Source: Opisthorchis felineus
Lineage: Eukaryota > Platyhelminthes > Trematoda > Opisthorchiida > Opisthorchiidae
Length of the DNA: 64,000 nucleotides
NCBI GenBank assembly: GCA_004794785.1
Contig: SJOL01007024.1
Coordinates: 56,317-120,316 of the forward strand
Direction of reading: 5' to 3'
This document shows positions 12,490 to 26,914 of the stretch, piece by piece. Position numbers and translations under genes: made by a program. Below the pieces are notes generated by a model that made no database searches, was not told the origin of the DNA, and saw only the letters and a list, made by a program, of their open reading frames with translations. Position 1 is the first letter of the stretch, and every line of letters starts with the position of its first letter.

Positions 12490-13005
12490 TACTGCTGGCT
12501 GTGGGCTGCAGAAGAGCTTTCAGCAGCCTGATGAATAGGGTGTTACGCACAGATAGTGCTTACAATATTTCGAAGTTCGTACCAGTTCAAAAATGTGGCA
12601 GCCTGGTACAGCACACTCAGTTGAGGAAGACCATTATAAACAAGAAATTGAGCTGAATTCTGTTAAATCACGCCCCTTGTCCTCGCTTTTTTTCTTTCGG
12701 TTCGCACAACTGTGGTGACTTTTCACGTAATGAGCATGCCCGTTGTGTTGTAACCTGCCGCGTTCAGGTTGTAACGACCCGATCATGCCTCAATCGGCAT
12801 GCTTCGTACAAGTTGGAAAATAAACCTATTATTATTATTATAAATTCGTAAGCAAGTGAGAGTATTCGGTGGGTTCTTTTAATTTTGGTTACAGTAGAAC
12901 ATGAAGATGACTCGGTGACTGCACCTACCTGTCAAGCCCCAAGAAAGGCGTATTCGGTCATGGGCTGATGAACTCAGTAACCTTATGAGTAGTGTGTTAG
13001 GTAAT
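12490..13005 (-). repeat. Repeat A copy split by an insertion
   Basis: Inverted unit: GGGCTGCAGAAGAGCTTTCAGCAGCCT, then AATATTTCGAAGTTCGTACC, CAGCACACTCAGTTGAGGAAG and AAACAAGAAATTGAGCTGAATTC. The unit resumes after 12843 with GCAAGTGAGAGTATTC, AACATGAAGATGACTCGG, CTGCACCTACCTG and GTCATGGGCTGATGAA. The middle is occupied by foreign sequence ending in a TTA microsatellite. Confidence 0.6.
12665..12842 (+). mobile_element. Short retroposon-like insertion with (TTA)n tail
   Basis: About 178 bases interrupting repeat A. It has a GC-richer body including two CGGCATGC/GAGCATGC segments, then AATAAACC and TATTATTATTATTA at 12827-12841. A trinucleotide tail after an AATAAA-like site is typical of LINE or SINE 3' ends that prime at a microsatellite. 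No internal coding frame or B-box is evident, so the class is open. Confidence 0.5.
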
Positions 13006-16000
13006 TGAACACAGTGCTTTCACAACACTTTGACATAGCTACTGGGCTCACGGGCGTCATACGTCAATTTCGTGGAAAGGTAGTAGCTATTTGAGTTTCA
13101 GGTGAGCGTCCAAAAACGGGATGGGTGGGTACTAAGTTTCCTCAGGTGAAACTGGGGTTCACAGACAACCCCACACCAAATATTCAAAATCAGCCTTCAT
13201 CCCTTTAGCAGCATCTCATTACTCTGCACCACTTACTCTCCTAAGATTACAGTCCTAGCCAATGGGCGTCGGTTCCTGAAACCCAGTCTATAACCTGGGG
13301 CTCAGTGCGAGTTAACTGATGTCTTAAATGCTGACGAGTTGTAACACTTAGATTAGTTGTCTTTGACCAGTGCAACTGATGTTAGAGAGGTGACTGCATA
13401 CCGAGACACTAACCTGGGACTTGGTCATTACAGAACGCCTTAAGGCTTTTCCAGAATGTGGAAACTAATTGTTTCCAAATATACAGGAGAGAGCTGCTCG
13501 CCACTTTAACACTCCTATATGATCAACTTGATTTTGCAGCTCTAGTCCTTCTTCCTGTCAGTAAGCTACTTTGGGCTTCTGTTCCAGGGATCTTGGTTGG
13601 GCTATAGAAGTCTAAAGTGGAGGTGGGAAAATCTGGATGAAATTGTTACATGCCACTGACCCATCGTCAGAACTGAGATTGCCCTGTCGCCTTTAACCTT
13701 CTTAACCCTAACCAGAGAGTTACTAGCTGCACACATTTTCAAGTGCCTCAGGATTGAGCTATAGGGCAGTTGATTGCCTAAAAATTTCGTCGCCCAAAGA
13801 ACCAATCCACACCTCCTCTCTAATCAGTAAATCTAGAGTGCTAACTGAGGTTAAAACTTATAGACGCCGTTTTGTCCACTGAATCATATCTCGCTAGGGT
13901 TGAATTTAACTATTATCCTCGTCTTCTGGTGAAAAGATTTCACCATAAGTTCACGCTACATTTGAAAAATCTCGTTCCTTTACTCCACTTCCTTTGCTAG
14001 TTTCATAGGCTTTTTTATGAAACATAGTCCGCGTCTTAGTGGCTGTTTCTACCTACAGAGTCAGATACATCCGATGTCGCTTCCAGGAAGTCTTTGTATT
14101 TTTTCATGAAAGGAATGACCAACTGGCTTAAAGGGCACATACTTTTGCAATGTATCGAAGATACCTGAATGAGTCTACCCGCAAGCGTGCTCAAAAACAG
14201 GTACAAGTTGGAGCTGAAGAAGTCTACCATGGCGATCAACACCGTTATGTTTGAAAGCACTGTGGGGAAGCTGCTATGCTACTGTTCTCCATGGATCAAG
14301 TTGGTAAGTTTGCTAGCTTCCCTTTGTAGACTTAAAGATTATTTCGTCATCACAGCACACGCAAAAACGAGATCTGTGCAGTTAGGCCGGCCGACTGTAC
14401 GGGGACTCCTTCAGATAAAGTGCGCTTCTCTGTGTTGGTGGAAGGCCTCAGAACCTTCGAGCATAAATGCCACCGTTCTTGCAAAGAGCAGCCGTATCAA
14501 ATAACCGTTTATCCGAAGATACTATTAGTAATAAGAAGATTTGAGATTGTCACATTTGCTCATGTCAACGAGAAAGGGATTATGGATTTTCTAAGAAGTC
14601 TCCACGGCACATAGGATTTTAGTCAAACCTTCAAAAGTTTGCGCACAGTCAGCAAAACCACCTACGCGGCTGTCAGTACTATTGCTGGAGGCTTGAATCA
14701 ACCCACCCATCCGTGAGCGTAGATCATTTTGGACATCCGGCATCGTGGTGGCGACTACCAACCTTGCAGAAACTGTCACTGTTCGTCGCAATTTTCCATG
14801 TGAAGCCATTTTGGCCAAACTTCTGAGGAAATTCATGTGGACATTTGTGATTTGTGATTTGTGTGCGGGGTCGTGATTGTGCCATCAAAATGTATGCTTT
14901 TCCACGTGTTTATTTCTCGTTACGTTTTTATCGCAAATTCCCACATACAGACTCGTTGGCCTAAGCAACCGCTTTGTTTATATTTGCTTGTCGTTTTTGT
15001 TTTCATTATTGGGCTGCGCAGCTACCTCCTGTTTTGTCGACCCTGCATATTTTCGCACTCTCATCTGATTGCAATTGGGATAACTTTCGAGGTTGGCCTT
15101 CATTTTTGTTCGCTCTACTATATTTAAAACCATATTCAAATTCGCTTACTGATTGTATCCTGGCGATAACACCAACTGCGTCCGTACAACAAGCTCCATG
15201 CTAACATGCACCTGATATCAAACTCAGAAAACAATTCGTTAACGGAATTTAATATGGTGCTAGGTGAAAATCTAAGTGAACTTCCAACGTGGCTTTACGT
15301 GCAAAAGGGGAGATACAAGGATACGTAGCGAGGACACAACCAAGGGTTGCCCTTCCCCAAGTCAAATAATGAAAGCAGAATACCGGACCATAAAGCTCAG
15401 GGATTTGCGGTACTGCTCAACGGGGGTGATGGAAAAGAGGAGTAGGCCAGTTAAAAACTGGACTGGTGACGAAGTGATAAGGTGCATGTGAAGATATACT
15501 TCGCGTTTATTGTTCCCGCTTAGCTTCATAAATCCATGAAGGCCTTGCCCAAAGAATATGCTAGGAGAAAGAATTTTAAGAGAGAGGCACAAGCTGATTA
15601 TATGTGTTGCCTTGTGCTGGTTTCCCGGATAACATGCCCCCCAAGCCTCTGAGATTGCGCTTGGAATTGCGCTGGGTGTCAGGATGTTGGGCACATTTGC
15701 TTCCCAATGCGATGGATTCGAGAGCTTGTAGCCAGCCTAATTTTTTCTGGGTGGTCAGGCAGGCTCGCTCAACAACAGATATAAATCGGATGACCTCCAC
15801 TATGCACATGCCCTGTATCCGGGCTGTCTCTTTCTGGTACCACACTCATCGGGTTGCTTCCGGTTAACTTCGGTGTAACTCTGCAGGGCGGGGTACCCCA
15901 AGTTCATAGGCTTATAAAGTCACCACATTTGTACAATATCCTACTCATAGGGCTAATTCGGAGGATTTATAGGCACCGAGATACGCAAATTTGTATCACA

Positions 16001-19000
16001 GAAGTGGCAGGTTCCCTGTGACAGATTCTGGCAAGAAATAAGACCACAACAGTACAAGCTACAATGCTGCCCAAACTCTCCACCGACCACTGGCTCGTAA
16101 CAACTCTGAGTGTTCCCCGAACTTGAAAACACAAAAACGTTCCTGTCCCATTCCAGATAGAATGTGCGTGTGACTGGTGAGTATTCAAGGCACCCTGGTT
16201 TACTCCTCCTGTCAAGCAGCTTCTAACGGTGCACTGAAATGGGACTGCACCTTCAGCAGTGTCCTGTAACCAGTGGACAGTGTACAGTAACTGACGGCTA
16301 TGGTTTCAGGAGCCCACCTGTACATAAACTGTTCCACGGAGACTTTGCAAAACCGGGCAGAAAAGGATATAAACCCTTTATCTCGGGCTATTTGCTGATT
16401 AAATGCAGATGAATAAACCAAGCAGTGGTCAGCGTCGTGGTCTACTCAACCGCAGGTGAAAACTGTCTTTTGAACTAGTAAAGCTCAACGCTATTGTCTG
16501 GGTCAGTATTCACGTCATAAGTGCAGCCCCCCTAAAACTAGGTGTTGATTATGGCCTTCATTACATGGGACCAATTTAGATCCATGGCTTGAATGAACAG
16601 CATTTTTTGTCCCATATTTCTTTCCCTTGTTGTGGAGCAACCCTACTCTCTTGATATGACCTACAACCAGCCAAGCGATAAGTTTCTCACTCGTTACTAG
16701 GTTATGAAAACACGGAACGTGTACGACATGCTACCCTGTAGGAAATCAGCTGGAGCGCAACAGAAGTTGGTCTGCTACTTACTGTCGAGCCACCTCTAAC
16801 ACAGACCACGAAGTTGCCTGCACCTTGGGCTGCCACATCGTTGTTAAATTTGTTGTTTGGTAGCGTTACTTGAAAAGTCAGAGAAGCCCTTTAAAACTTG
16901 CCATTCTTAGGATGAACATTTTAAATTGAAGACCAACTCTGCAAATATCGGTGGATCTACGTAAACAAGAAATTGCTGACTGACACTCATTAATTTTTAT
17001 TTCCCACAAAATTACAAACTGTTATCCGGACAGGTATTGAAGAAGGGGGCACTGCGGTGGCTTCCCTCAGAACCAGACTGCAACGATCCAAAACAGTGCT
17101 CTCTAAGAGGAGGTGAAAATTGAGTTGATTGAACCCAACAGGGGCTTAATGTCTCATATAGGCTGCCGACGACTACAAAACTTTGCATCAATTTTGCCCA
17201 CTAGGATAAAGGATTCACCAAATTAAATCCCACACAACCGTTGTTCTTGCAGCCCACAACCGTTTGTGGGGTGTAGCCTTGCCCACAATAGTCTATCTGT
17301 CACCTGGTACCTTACAATAAGCAAGTCGAGCCGAAGATGCGGATGCCGCCAAATATTTCGGATGCGTAGCAGATCTCATCGTGATAGGCAACGACCCATT
17401 TTTCAACAACTTTCGAACAACGGAGTTCACTTAAAAAGATCTGAAACAACCGCAACGCAAAAGGCCCAAGTGTTCAAACAGCAATCTTATTACGCTAGTG
17501 GAGAGAATGTTCTAGCACACTTGAAACCACTGACAGTGCTTTACTGTCACTCACATGCAAGAGATATCGTCTCAAAACCCTGGGAGAAAGGAGTCATTAC
17601 TCTCAGTTGCTATAAAGGATACAGAACTTGGAGGTGTATCTGAGGCCCGGTAGTGCTCTTAGCATGTGTCATGAGAAAATTCTGCTTGTGAAACGACGGG
17701 CAGTGTTTTCCGTATCAAAGACTGGCTCCAATTCTTGAAGTAGCAACTTTTCAGGTGCAGCATTTTGCGCCCAACCGTGACATGCATATCAGTCCGACAG
17801 GTGGCTGAAACCAAGAAATGGGCAACAAAAAATGGCAGTAGAGTAGTCTAACATAAAACTTTTCAAATATTTAACGCAAATTTGCATACCAAAAACGCTA
17901 TGCAGATACAACCTCCCATGCCCCGAATGGCATCTGAGCACGTATTCCATACATTATATGCAATACGTTTTGCTGAAGCTGGCGAAATTAGTCTTGAATT
18001 TTATCCTCCTTTAGGCGAACAAATCCTAACAGTGTTAAGCTACAGGACATGGCGGCAGCGGTGCACCAGGTTAGCAGTCTAGTTGTCAACCCCCCGAGCT
18101 AGTGCGACGCTCGGTTTGCCCTGCCCCCCCCTCCGCGCTCAACAACCACCACAATGGATGGATTCTGTGGCATTCACGCTCTTTACGGACCAACAAGGGC
18201 TAGCTTCAGCACATTCGGTCAAATAAATGCGGAACGTCAAATGCCGCGCTGGATCCCAGTTCGTTCAACCAGCATGTGGTCTCCCAATTTTAACCAAATT
18301 AAATCAATATGACCTCCGTTGGACCTTTTAGCAGTGGACATTTCCGGCTCTGAGAGATTCTGGAGACTATTGACGTCTTTCTGCCAGGCTACCGCTGTTT
18401 CTCGAGAGACCTAATGTTTACTTATGCATTGTTAAAGCAGGATCCATCCAGTATCTTTTACTCTTGATCCGATTACCAGACTGCAGGGAGACGAAAGGGG
18501 GCCTTGCAAGTTCAGTGCTTACGTTTACTAAACAGCAAGCTTTCCTACATTTTTGGCTATTGCCTGTCAAGGCATTCCTCTTGCAGCTGTCTGCACCACA
18601 TCCAAGACACATCACAGTTCGCTTTTGTACACCTAATTGCTCGGGCACTTGTGCGGCCAGAACACTCCACAATGATGGTGCCGAGGAAAAAAGACAATAT
18701 TGTGTCCGAAACCGCGAGAATCCGGAGGCTCGTGATCGATGGTCTGTTTGTATCGTGTCTGTTCAAGTTCGTGTGGATTGTTTAGAATAAGACGGATGAA
18801 CCTCATTTACCGAAGCACCGGGTTTGTTTGTTACTTCGATGGGTATGAACAGAGAATGCTGCACAATATCTGTAATAACGCATGAGCGAACAAATGTATG
18901 CATTTGTGAACGTTTGAACAACAATGTGGTCCCGCAGTTGCGTGCGGACCGTTCGATGAATGCAAGAGCATGGGCTTGAGGGAAATCATATTCACACGTG

Positions 19001-21387
19001 AAGGCTAATCCTTAGTCGGAGCTTAATTAGAACAGGGAGTTTTTATCACGTGAGCATCTAAAGGTCTTGAATGTGATGGTCAAAAAAGTAAGTTTTGTTA
19101 GCCTATTTCGCAAATGACCGGCCATGGAGGAAAAGGGGTTCTGCCTGGGGTGTGTCGTAAACCGCTAGGGAAATGTTCTTTCAAATGGCCGTCAGGATAG
19201 ATAGGACTTGAAGTCCACAAGAACATCATGAAGCATTACCAGAACGTGGTTTTGAGTGTTCAAACGTTCATATGTAGCAATATTTCGAAATATACCGGGC
19301 CACAAAGCGGTCTGATAGTTCTGGTGACAATTTGCTGGAACTCCCGGACTGAAGATTTATCGAGTCTCCGAAGCTGGACAAAGGTATATTGCCGTATAGG
19401 AGGGTAAACAACTAATGAATAGTGATAAAAGTACGTTGATCAACAAAATAGAGGGAATTCGCGTAGATGATGAATCCTCATGGTAGTACGTTTGGATGAA
19501 TGCAGGCACACAAGGCGGAAAAATTTGAATCTATCCAGATACCGATCCTTGTATGTCGTTTGTACCGGAGGAATGGGTAAGAGTCCGTGTGACCTAAGCA
19601 AAGTAAGGTCATCATCAACAGTTCACCGGAAAGTCATCGGGGAAAGTTTCCGGGATTTGTAGAGCACTGGTTGCCTTTGCACCGCTGAAATCAGGCATAG
19701 ATTGTCCCCCGGATATGAAGCTGATCGACAGAGCAGTCACCACCAAATAGCCCCCTGTGCGAGAAATGATGGAAGGATGTGGATAAGTACAACGGACAGA
19801 GTGGAGCCAATGATTGTTTCCTGAGCGGCACCAAGGCCGCTGAAATTCTGCGGGAAGATTCGTTTACCGAAGATCAGCAACCGTCGTTACTGTACGCTGG
19901 ACATACTCATCATAGTAACCACCATAAGCTTCCCGTTTGGCGTACTCCGGGGTATCGGACTGGGGCGTTGCCCGCAAAATCGATTCAGTATGCTACGAGA
20001 ACTGCGAGTGACAAAAGCCCGGGCACAATGGCGGGCTAACTTAAACCAGGCAATGAGGCTGCAAGTCAGTTACGTTCCATGTCGTGTGAAAGGCCCAGTC
20101 ACGTACAGGCGTTTTACAGGTAACATTTTACTGGTGGCTTTGACGCGGTCTTACTCAATACTTTCTCCCAAGGCCAGTGAATATGGACAAAATAGCGCTC
20201 CGAAATTATCGGTTCACATGTGCGGTTGTGCAACAAGGACGCTAAACACTTGCTTTCCTCAAATCAAGCCCTCAGCACCTACACTGATTAGGAAAACAAA
20301 ACATCCCTGGGTAAATTTCAGCCGCTTGAATACTGTTAACCCAGAGCCTAACAAAAAACAGCGCGGATGTCCTGTGCATAAGAACTTATCCTCGCCATAC
20401 AGAGGTTTGTCAGTTTGCCAATTTTCGAGGGTTTGCCGAACACTTCAAGCCCTCTTCTAGGCATTTCACATTCAGCTGCACCTTGGAAGTGATATAATTT
20501 TTGCACAAAGGTATAAAAGTCAGGCGCGAAGATTACTAGCTCAGCAGAATTCCTGAAGACATATGGACCCAATACACACACCAGCTAAGGAGTCCAGGGA
20601 TTAAGCTCTATGTATTTCACAGTTCTGTGACTTTCACGGTCAAGAACGTGGTTCGAGAGGAACATAGAACTAAAGGAAGCTTGGTAGCTGCATTCACATG
20701 ATGGGCACCAAGAATAGCAAAACCAATTCGGCGTGGTCAAACTGTTCATCAAATCTATGAGTAGTGCATTTTGTGTAGACAATGGAAAAATACTTTCCAC
20801 GCATCAATTGAATATCGTTCCCATAAAAACGTGTTGCGTTCTGGAGCAAAATGCATGCCGTGGAAGGGGCTTTGGGCAAGAATTCTTCTAGGAAAATGGT
20901 TCACGAATTTTTTGTGGTCAAAATGTGAGAAGAAACCTCACGAGTCAAGGTTTGGTAGACAGGGACGCATATCATCGATATCCACTGAGGTTTCAACTAA
21001 AATGTTTGCAGCAGTACACTAGAAGGGTCTCCTTTTGAGGACCATTGTTCACGGTAAAACACCACATGAACCGGGCAGTATAAGTTTCTTGATTCTTGGG
21101 GCTTGTGAATATGAATGCGTAGGTTGCTATATGTGTTGACTCTCAGCCTCATGTGACCAAATATAAAGTCAAAGAGTTTGTGGTTGCACCACAAGTGGAC
21201 GTCAACCGTTCTGAATTGGTCAGCAAGCGTGGTTTACACATTCAGTCAAAGCATTTTGACACATCCATTCGCCTATTCACAAAAAATGCTGTCGTCCAAC
21301 TAGCCGATCACCTAAAGGGGTAACAGCTAGCCTTCAAATGTTATATAAACGCACGCAGATAGGCAGGAGTTACCCACCCAACTGCGC
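13006..21387. other. No recognisable gene
   Basis: About 8.4 kb in which I find no exon, RNA gene or clear repeat. Several open frames exceed 100 codons (for example 17266-17643 and 19990-20460 on +), but they carry no motif and compositional bias could produce them. A C-run lies near 18124-18132. Confidence 0.45.
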
Positions 21388-21475
21388 ACTGATGATGTCT
21401 CCTTGTACGGTGACGGACCGTTTGCAAGTCAGTTGCCAAGCTCGGCGAACAGATCAACAGCCACCTGATCAACGA
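21388..21475 (+). repeat. Repeat C copy
   Basis: GCACTGATGATGTCTCC, then ACGGACCGTTTGCAA, GTTGCCAAGCTCGGCGAACA and GATCAACAGCCACCTGATCAACGACC. The same order is found at 27885 and 55654. Confidence 0.6.
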
Positions 21476-24400
21476 CCAATTTCCTCGTGGTACTTCGCCG
21501 GTTCAGCAAAAAACAAAAAAGGAATAAAAGTGCCATCACTGTCATCCATGCTTCCCAAAAGCCAGATTATTCTTTACAACTTGGCTGTAGAATAAGTGTC
21601 CGATTAAACCGATTGGTATGGAAACAGAACAGCGGACGAGTAATTACAGTTGCGGCGGACGACACTTCGATTACTCGTTTTACTGTGGCAAATACTGACT
21701 ACCTATTGGGTGGTTGTCGTGGTATGAAAAACTAGCTGGATGTTAAATATTTGTTTGTAATATAACTGTGAGCAAACATCGTGTACCCATTCACGTATGA
21801 GCGACGCAATCCGAGGCAATGTGCACATGGTCGGCCAGACAGTAACGAGCAATTATGGGGAAGAAACCTGCCTAAAAATCCAAGTCAACGATCAATGTGT
21901 GTTTTGCTTGCGTAAGTCGTGATGTAACAATGGGTTCCTGGAAATGTTCAAACTGACGACTAAGGTACCGCCAAGCCACATTTTCCTCTGACACGTCGCA
22001 TGCAAACTTCTGCGCTGTGTTATATGAAGAACCAAATCTATGGTCGGAGGTCTCCAGAGACCGCCGGTGCTGCAAACTCGAATAATGTGCTTAGATCCCC
22101 TATTCTAGTTCCGGAAACGTAACGCCTCTAAGGCAAGCTGAGGACGTCTGCTGGTTAGTTTTCCTTGGGTCCAGATGACTAGAAAGAGAGGAGCGAGATA
22201 TGAACGGCGGAAAAGAAGCTCTCAACTGAAAATTTGAATTGACCGCGGCCTTACGGTGTAACAACCCATGGAGTTTCAAAGCGAATAAGTAAGCGTGTGA
22301 GTTACACGATTCTGGTGAGAGTTGCGGAGCCGTGCGAGGCATAATCCCGACTAAAATGTGCTCACCAACATATGGATCAACGTAGATTTGGAGGCGAGAC
22401 CTGTTTAATCTGCGTCACCAGAAGCGATTCCGAGTTAACATTAGCATATTGTTTGTTTCAGGATATATCTCGTAAGACTGCTGAGTTGAGGTTGGCAGCG
22501 TCTCTCTTGGAATGACAGAGTGCTCTATTACCAGATGTATCCGCAAGCCGGCGACAGTGTCCTACGCCGGTTGAAACGATGTTCTGACTAATCTTTTAGT
22601 TGTGAACGAGGCCATCAATTTTGACTGTACTGGATGACCTGCTGCCGCAAAGGAGATTGGTCTGTGATTTAGGTTTCGTTCTAACAGTCCCTGAAATCAC
22701 GTAAGCGTCTAACACTGATCAGCTTAACGCAGGCTCCAAGGCAATCACTGAAACTAAAGTGCCTTCTGGTTCCGGTCCGCTTGAGTCACTACGATGTGAC
22801 AGCGCATCTGCAAACCCAAGGCTGGCTATGAACTGACGCTTTGATCCAAGCACAGAAAGTGGCAGCGTGTGATAAGCCATTAAGGAAACTTTCTGGTGGT
22901 ACACCGTCCTATGGGGTTTACTGACGGTAATCCTACTAGGCTAAACGGCTTTTTCTAAACTGTTGTGACTGCGGTCCTTTGTGAGCGACTGCTCCGGTGG
23001 GAATTGAGGCTTGTAAAACGGTCCGTGATGGCTTATGAGGCCAAGGCGTGACCCAAGAGCTTTCACGCCTCCAATTGCCGACACACATCCGGCGGAATCG
23101 ATGATTCCCGTGTCCGTCCACCGCCAAATTTGTCGGTGTTACTGCCTACATTCTTTGTTGATCGCGTAATCAAAGTGCGTTCCTCTTGGTGAACTCTGAG
23201 GCCACGCTCCTGAACACTGCCCGGGCAGGTAGTCCAGGCGATATCAGAATTTGTCAGGACAGAACACGAAAATTAAATACTCCTTTTTACGGTAACACCT
23301 GGGTACCTTCGTTGTTGCATCAAATTTTCTTAAAATATGGCTGGCACTGGCTTGACAGCAAATAGCTGTCGAATATAATGGAAAAAGGCCGCCTCGCGCG
23401 TTGATGGTCAAAGCTCTCATTGAAGTCCTCCGCTACTTCAATCTTCGGGTATGTCCAAGTCAAACTCCACTTTTCAAAATATTTGTTCCAATTACGTTTC
23501 GTGAAAAAGTTGTCCGGAAGGAGGAGAGAGCGAAGAGAATCTGTTTTCGCCTGGCAAGTTTAGCCATCATGTTCACTGTGGTCCGTGCCGAGTAGTTAAC
23601 CGGTTGGAGGACGCCAGGTTTGCTGTTGGTCCAATTCCTGGCCTACACTGTGCAGGCGTTTTGGCCTGAAAATTGGCCCAATGTTTAAAAGGGGATATGG
23701 TCTGGCTTTCGCTTGTGAGCGCTGTCGCCACGGTTGGTGAACCTTCCTTTGTGGGGCTGCACGGTTGCATCCGACTGCTGAGCACGTGAGGTTGCGAATG
23801 GTACTAGTGGGCGTTTGCGGTAGATCATGCCTGTCGATCCAATCCACCCCGGATGAAGCATAATCTCAGATGGCTTGGGCCCTTCGAGCTTCTGAAACCC
23901 ATAAGAAAACTAATTCAACCAGCGAAGTTCCACTCAACTCCAGAGCCATGGAGTTTACATTGTTCATTCGGCTCCACATGAAGGTCACTGAATTCTCTTC
24001 CACATTCGTCCACCGAGAAATGTTTTATCGGAGTCCGCCTGGAGCCGCAAGTTAGGTGAGTGATACTGACACGCCGCGCCAGGTACTTTCTTCAGAAGGC
24101 AAAATCAAGCTGAATGTCGTGGTCACTAATTTCGGCCGATATTTGGCATTGGTGATGAAATGGCAGCATGGGCCTCTAAAATAGACACGAACCTCCCTTG
24201 TGGCCACAATGAGATACCTAGCCTAAACCGGCAGTAGTGAGCGAAATACCACCCACCGCAGTATCGGCAACATATGGAAGGTTTGGTCAATCTTCAGTGG
24301 AGCTTGTTATAACGATGTCCAGAGAGTGTTGAACTGGCTATATGCATCTGGCTGCAGGAAACAGTCGACGACTGGGAGATCATAGCCACGTCACTAATCT

Positions 24401-25339
24401 AGTTGATGGGAACTTGACATTCGGTGGTTGGGTTCTGCAATGTCACATCGTCATCTAGTTAAATCCTGTTGAAAAAGCGGCTACTAATGCATCTGTCTTG
24501 AACGGGCTGGAGACAAGATGCAACACTGAGGCACTTGAACGGGCTCTCCCTGATCAAGCTGTGGCTGAAACGCTAGCAGTACCGATTAACCGAACCGGCA
24601 GACGCACCAAGGTAGTCGCCGCTACTCCCAAAGCGGTGGCATTGGATGTAGAACAGCGCTATTTGATCACTGATTTTCCGCGACAATGTTTCGATCGTTT
24701 CACTAGGGCATAGACGGCGAAGTAGCCTCCGAGGAACGAAGTTCGCGTGTCGGCCATGCTCCGGCCTGCCCGGCTCTCTAAAAGAACCGAGTCATCAAGC
24801 TTGGAAAAATCAGTTCTGCATGTGATTCCTTAATGCCAGGAGTCAAAAGTGTAACAGGTAATAATGCTGACTGTGGACTGTGTGAGTGAGGCCGCAACTG
24901 CATTGCCTAAATTAACGGAAATCACACAGCTGCTTGTGGCCTGGTTCCGGATACTCAGCACATGAGTCAAGGATTCAGTGAAGTTCATCGACTCCTTCCA
25001 AAGCTACCTTTGTAACCGTTTAAATAATTGTTGAGGTTGAATTCAGAGAGTATTGCGGGTTTCTTTTTGAGAGTAGACCTAACGATTATGCCTAAACTCA
25101 GATCTCTTTGATCATACCTAGATGATCTATTCAGTAGAAGGCCACGAGCGACGCATGGAGTATGTTAAACGCCCAAACCGAAAAGCGCTGCATTGTATTT
25201 CTAATGTATATGTACTCTGGAAATTCGGATGACTCCTGCTGTCTGCACGCGTCACCTGAGGTCTACAGAGAGCACTGTGCAGGCCTATATTCAGCCCCAG
25301 CTTCCTCGTCACATTAAATTTTGTCAAGGAGTAGCTACG
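21476..25339. other. No recognisable gene or repeat
   Basis: Somewhat more GC-rich spacer. Open frames remain below 90 codons and no conserved motif was seen on either strand. Confidence 0.45.
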
Positions 25340-26838
25340 AATGGCCTCTAACCAACCTGTTATTCATGGAGGACATTCGTCAACTCTTGCACAAGACAAA
25401 CGCGTTCTGCGCGTTTTGGCCAGATGAGGTCCATCCAAGGGTTTTGAAAAAAACGTCGTTCACACTGGCAAAGCATATCTACTCGGTGTTTCGTCAGTCG
25501 CTCGGTGAATGTAACTTTCCCTCTGCTTGGAAGGAAGCGATTGTCACTCCAATCCGCAAAACTGGTGACCGACTATCGCCTGGGAGCTACAGGCCTATAA
25601 GCCTCAATAGCGTGCCGTGCAAGGTGATGGAACTCATGATGAAGCGAGCCATCCTAGACCACCTTACCAGCAACAACTTGATATCTCCAGTTCAACACGG
25701 ACTTCTCCAAAACCGTTCTTGCGTGACGAACATGCTCGTTTTTATGGACAGCCTACCCCAAGCCAAGGACGAGGGACTCACATCAGATGCCATATTTCTC
25801 GACTTCTCAGAAGCATTCGATCGAGTCCCACACGTCCCGCTGCTCCACAAACTTGAGTCTTACGGGATTAAAAGGAAAATCCTACACTGGCTCAAGGCGT
25901 TCCTATCAGACAGAACATTCCGAGTGAAAGTAGGCTCGACCTGCTCTTCTCCAGCGCCGTTCTCCATTGGAGTTCCTCAAGGCTCCGTTCTGGGACCACT
26001 GGGGTTTCTGATATACGTCAACGACCTTCCACACATTCTTTCAAGTCCATGTCTACTTTTTGCGGACGACTTGAAATCCTGGAGTACCAATGCCAGTGCC
26101 CTTCAAATGGATATAGACGCTGCAGGGCAGTGGTCGTTGGGCTGACGCCTTCCTCTGAATGACGAAAGGTGCGTCCACATGTCATTTGGAGGAGACTCAG
26201 TGAATGCTAATGTCGTGCATGGTGAGAATGGACCAGAAGACATCACGAAGATAGATACCAAAAAGGATTTGGGTATCTGGCTCTCTTCAAACATGTCCTT
26301 CTCAATGCACCATGAGAAATCGGCCCAAAAGGCATTCGCCGTTCTACGGATGATTAGGCGCACCTCCTCCCGTATTACTCGCATGGACTTCCAAATACTC
26401 TATGGGGCCTACGTCAGACCGCTTCTTGAATACGCCAACCAAGTTGTCTACTCAGGGCGCACGAAGGACCTAAACCTCACTGAGCGTGTCTAGCGAGCGG
26501 CTACGAAAATGGCTGCCGGCCTTAAATCCGTGGACTACGAAATGCGTCTCACGGCGCTTGACCTCTTTCCCCTCGAGTATCGCCGCCTCCGACGGGACCT
26601 AATTCCTACTTATGCCCTGTCTGAACAAGGTTTGGCCAAGAGGTTGTTCACCGTTGACCCAGAAAACACACGGCGGGGACATAGTAAGAAGATTTTCAAG
26701 CTCGGAGCGAACACTTTTATTGGGCAAAATTTTTTCTCATTCCGTGTGGCAGCTGCGTGGAATTGCCTTCTTCCGACAGTTGTCCACGCTCCTTTTAGAA
26801 TCCTCTTTTTAGAACCCAGTTCAAAGCACTATTAGACA
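25340..26838 (+). mobile_element. 5'-truncated CR1-like LINE, reverse transcriptase remnant
   Basis: One frame runs from about 25340 to 26835, broken only by TGA at 26143 and TAG at 26491. Reverse transcriptase blocks appear in order: PDEVHPRVLKK, GSYRPISLNSVPCKVMEL, QHGLLQNRSCVTNML, the catalytic-aspartate motif FLDFSEAFDRVPH near 25790, GVPQGSVLGPLGFLIYVNDL, and the FADD box near 26060. After that come the thumb and C-terminal region ([27 protein letters not shown]). The endonuclease half is absent, so it is a dead-on-arrival copy. Retention of most codons suggests a fairly recent insertion. The clade (CR1/Jockey side) is judged from motif spelling. Confidence 0.88.
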
Positions 26839-26914
26839 CTTTCCTATGCAGGTCCTCGTGCTGGCAAACATACTGCCCCGCGGTGAGAACTTAAAGAGCA
26901 GTGCTACACCCTTT

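Noticed and set aside
17266..17643. 125-codon + strand frame
   Set aside because: No recognisable domain or supporting splice sites.
19990..20460. 156-codon + strand frame, the longest outside transposons and BROX
   Set aside because: No family motif, no splice context and a basic, Ser/Pro/Cys-scattered composition typical of random translation.
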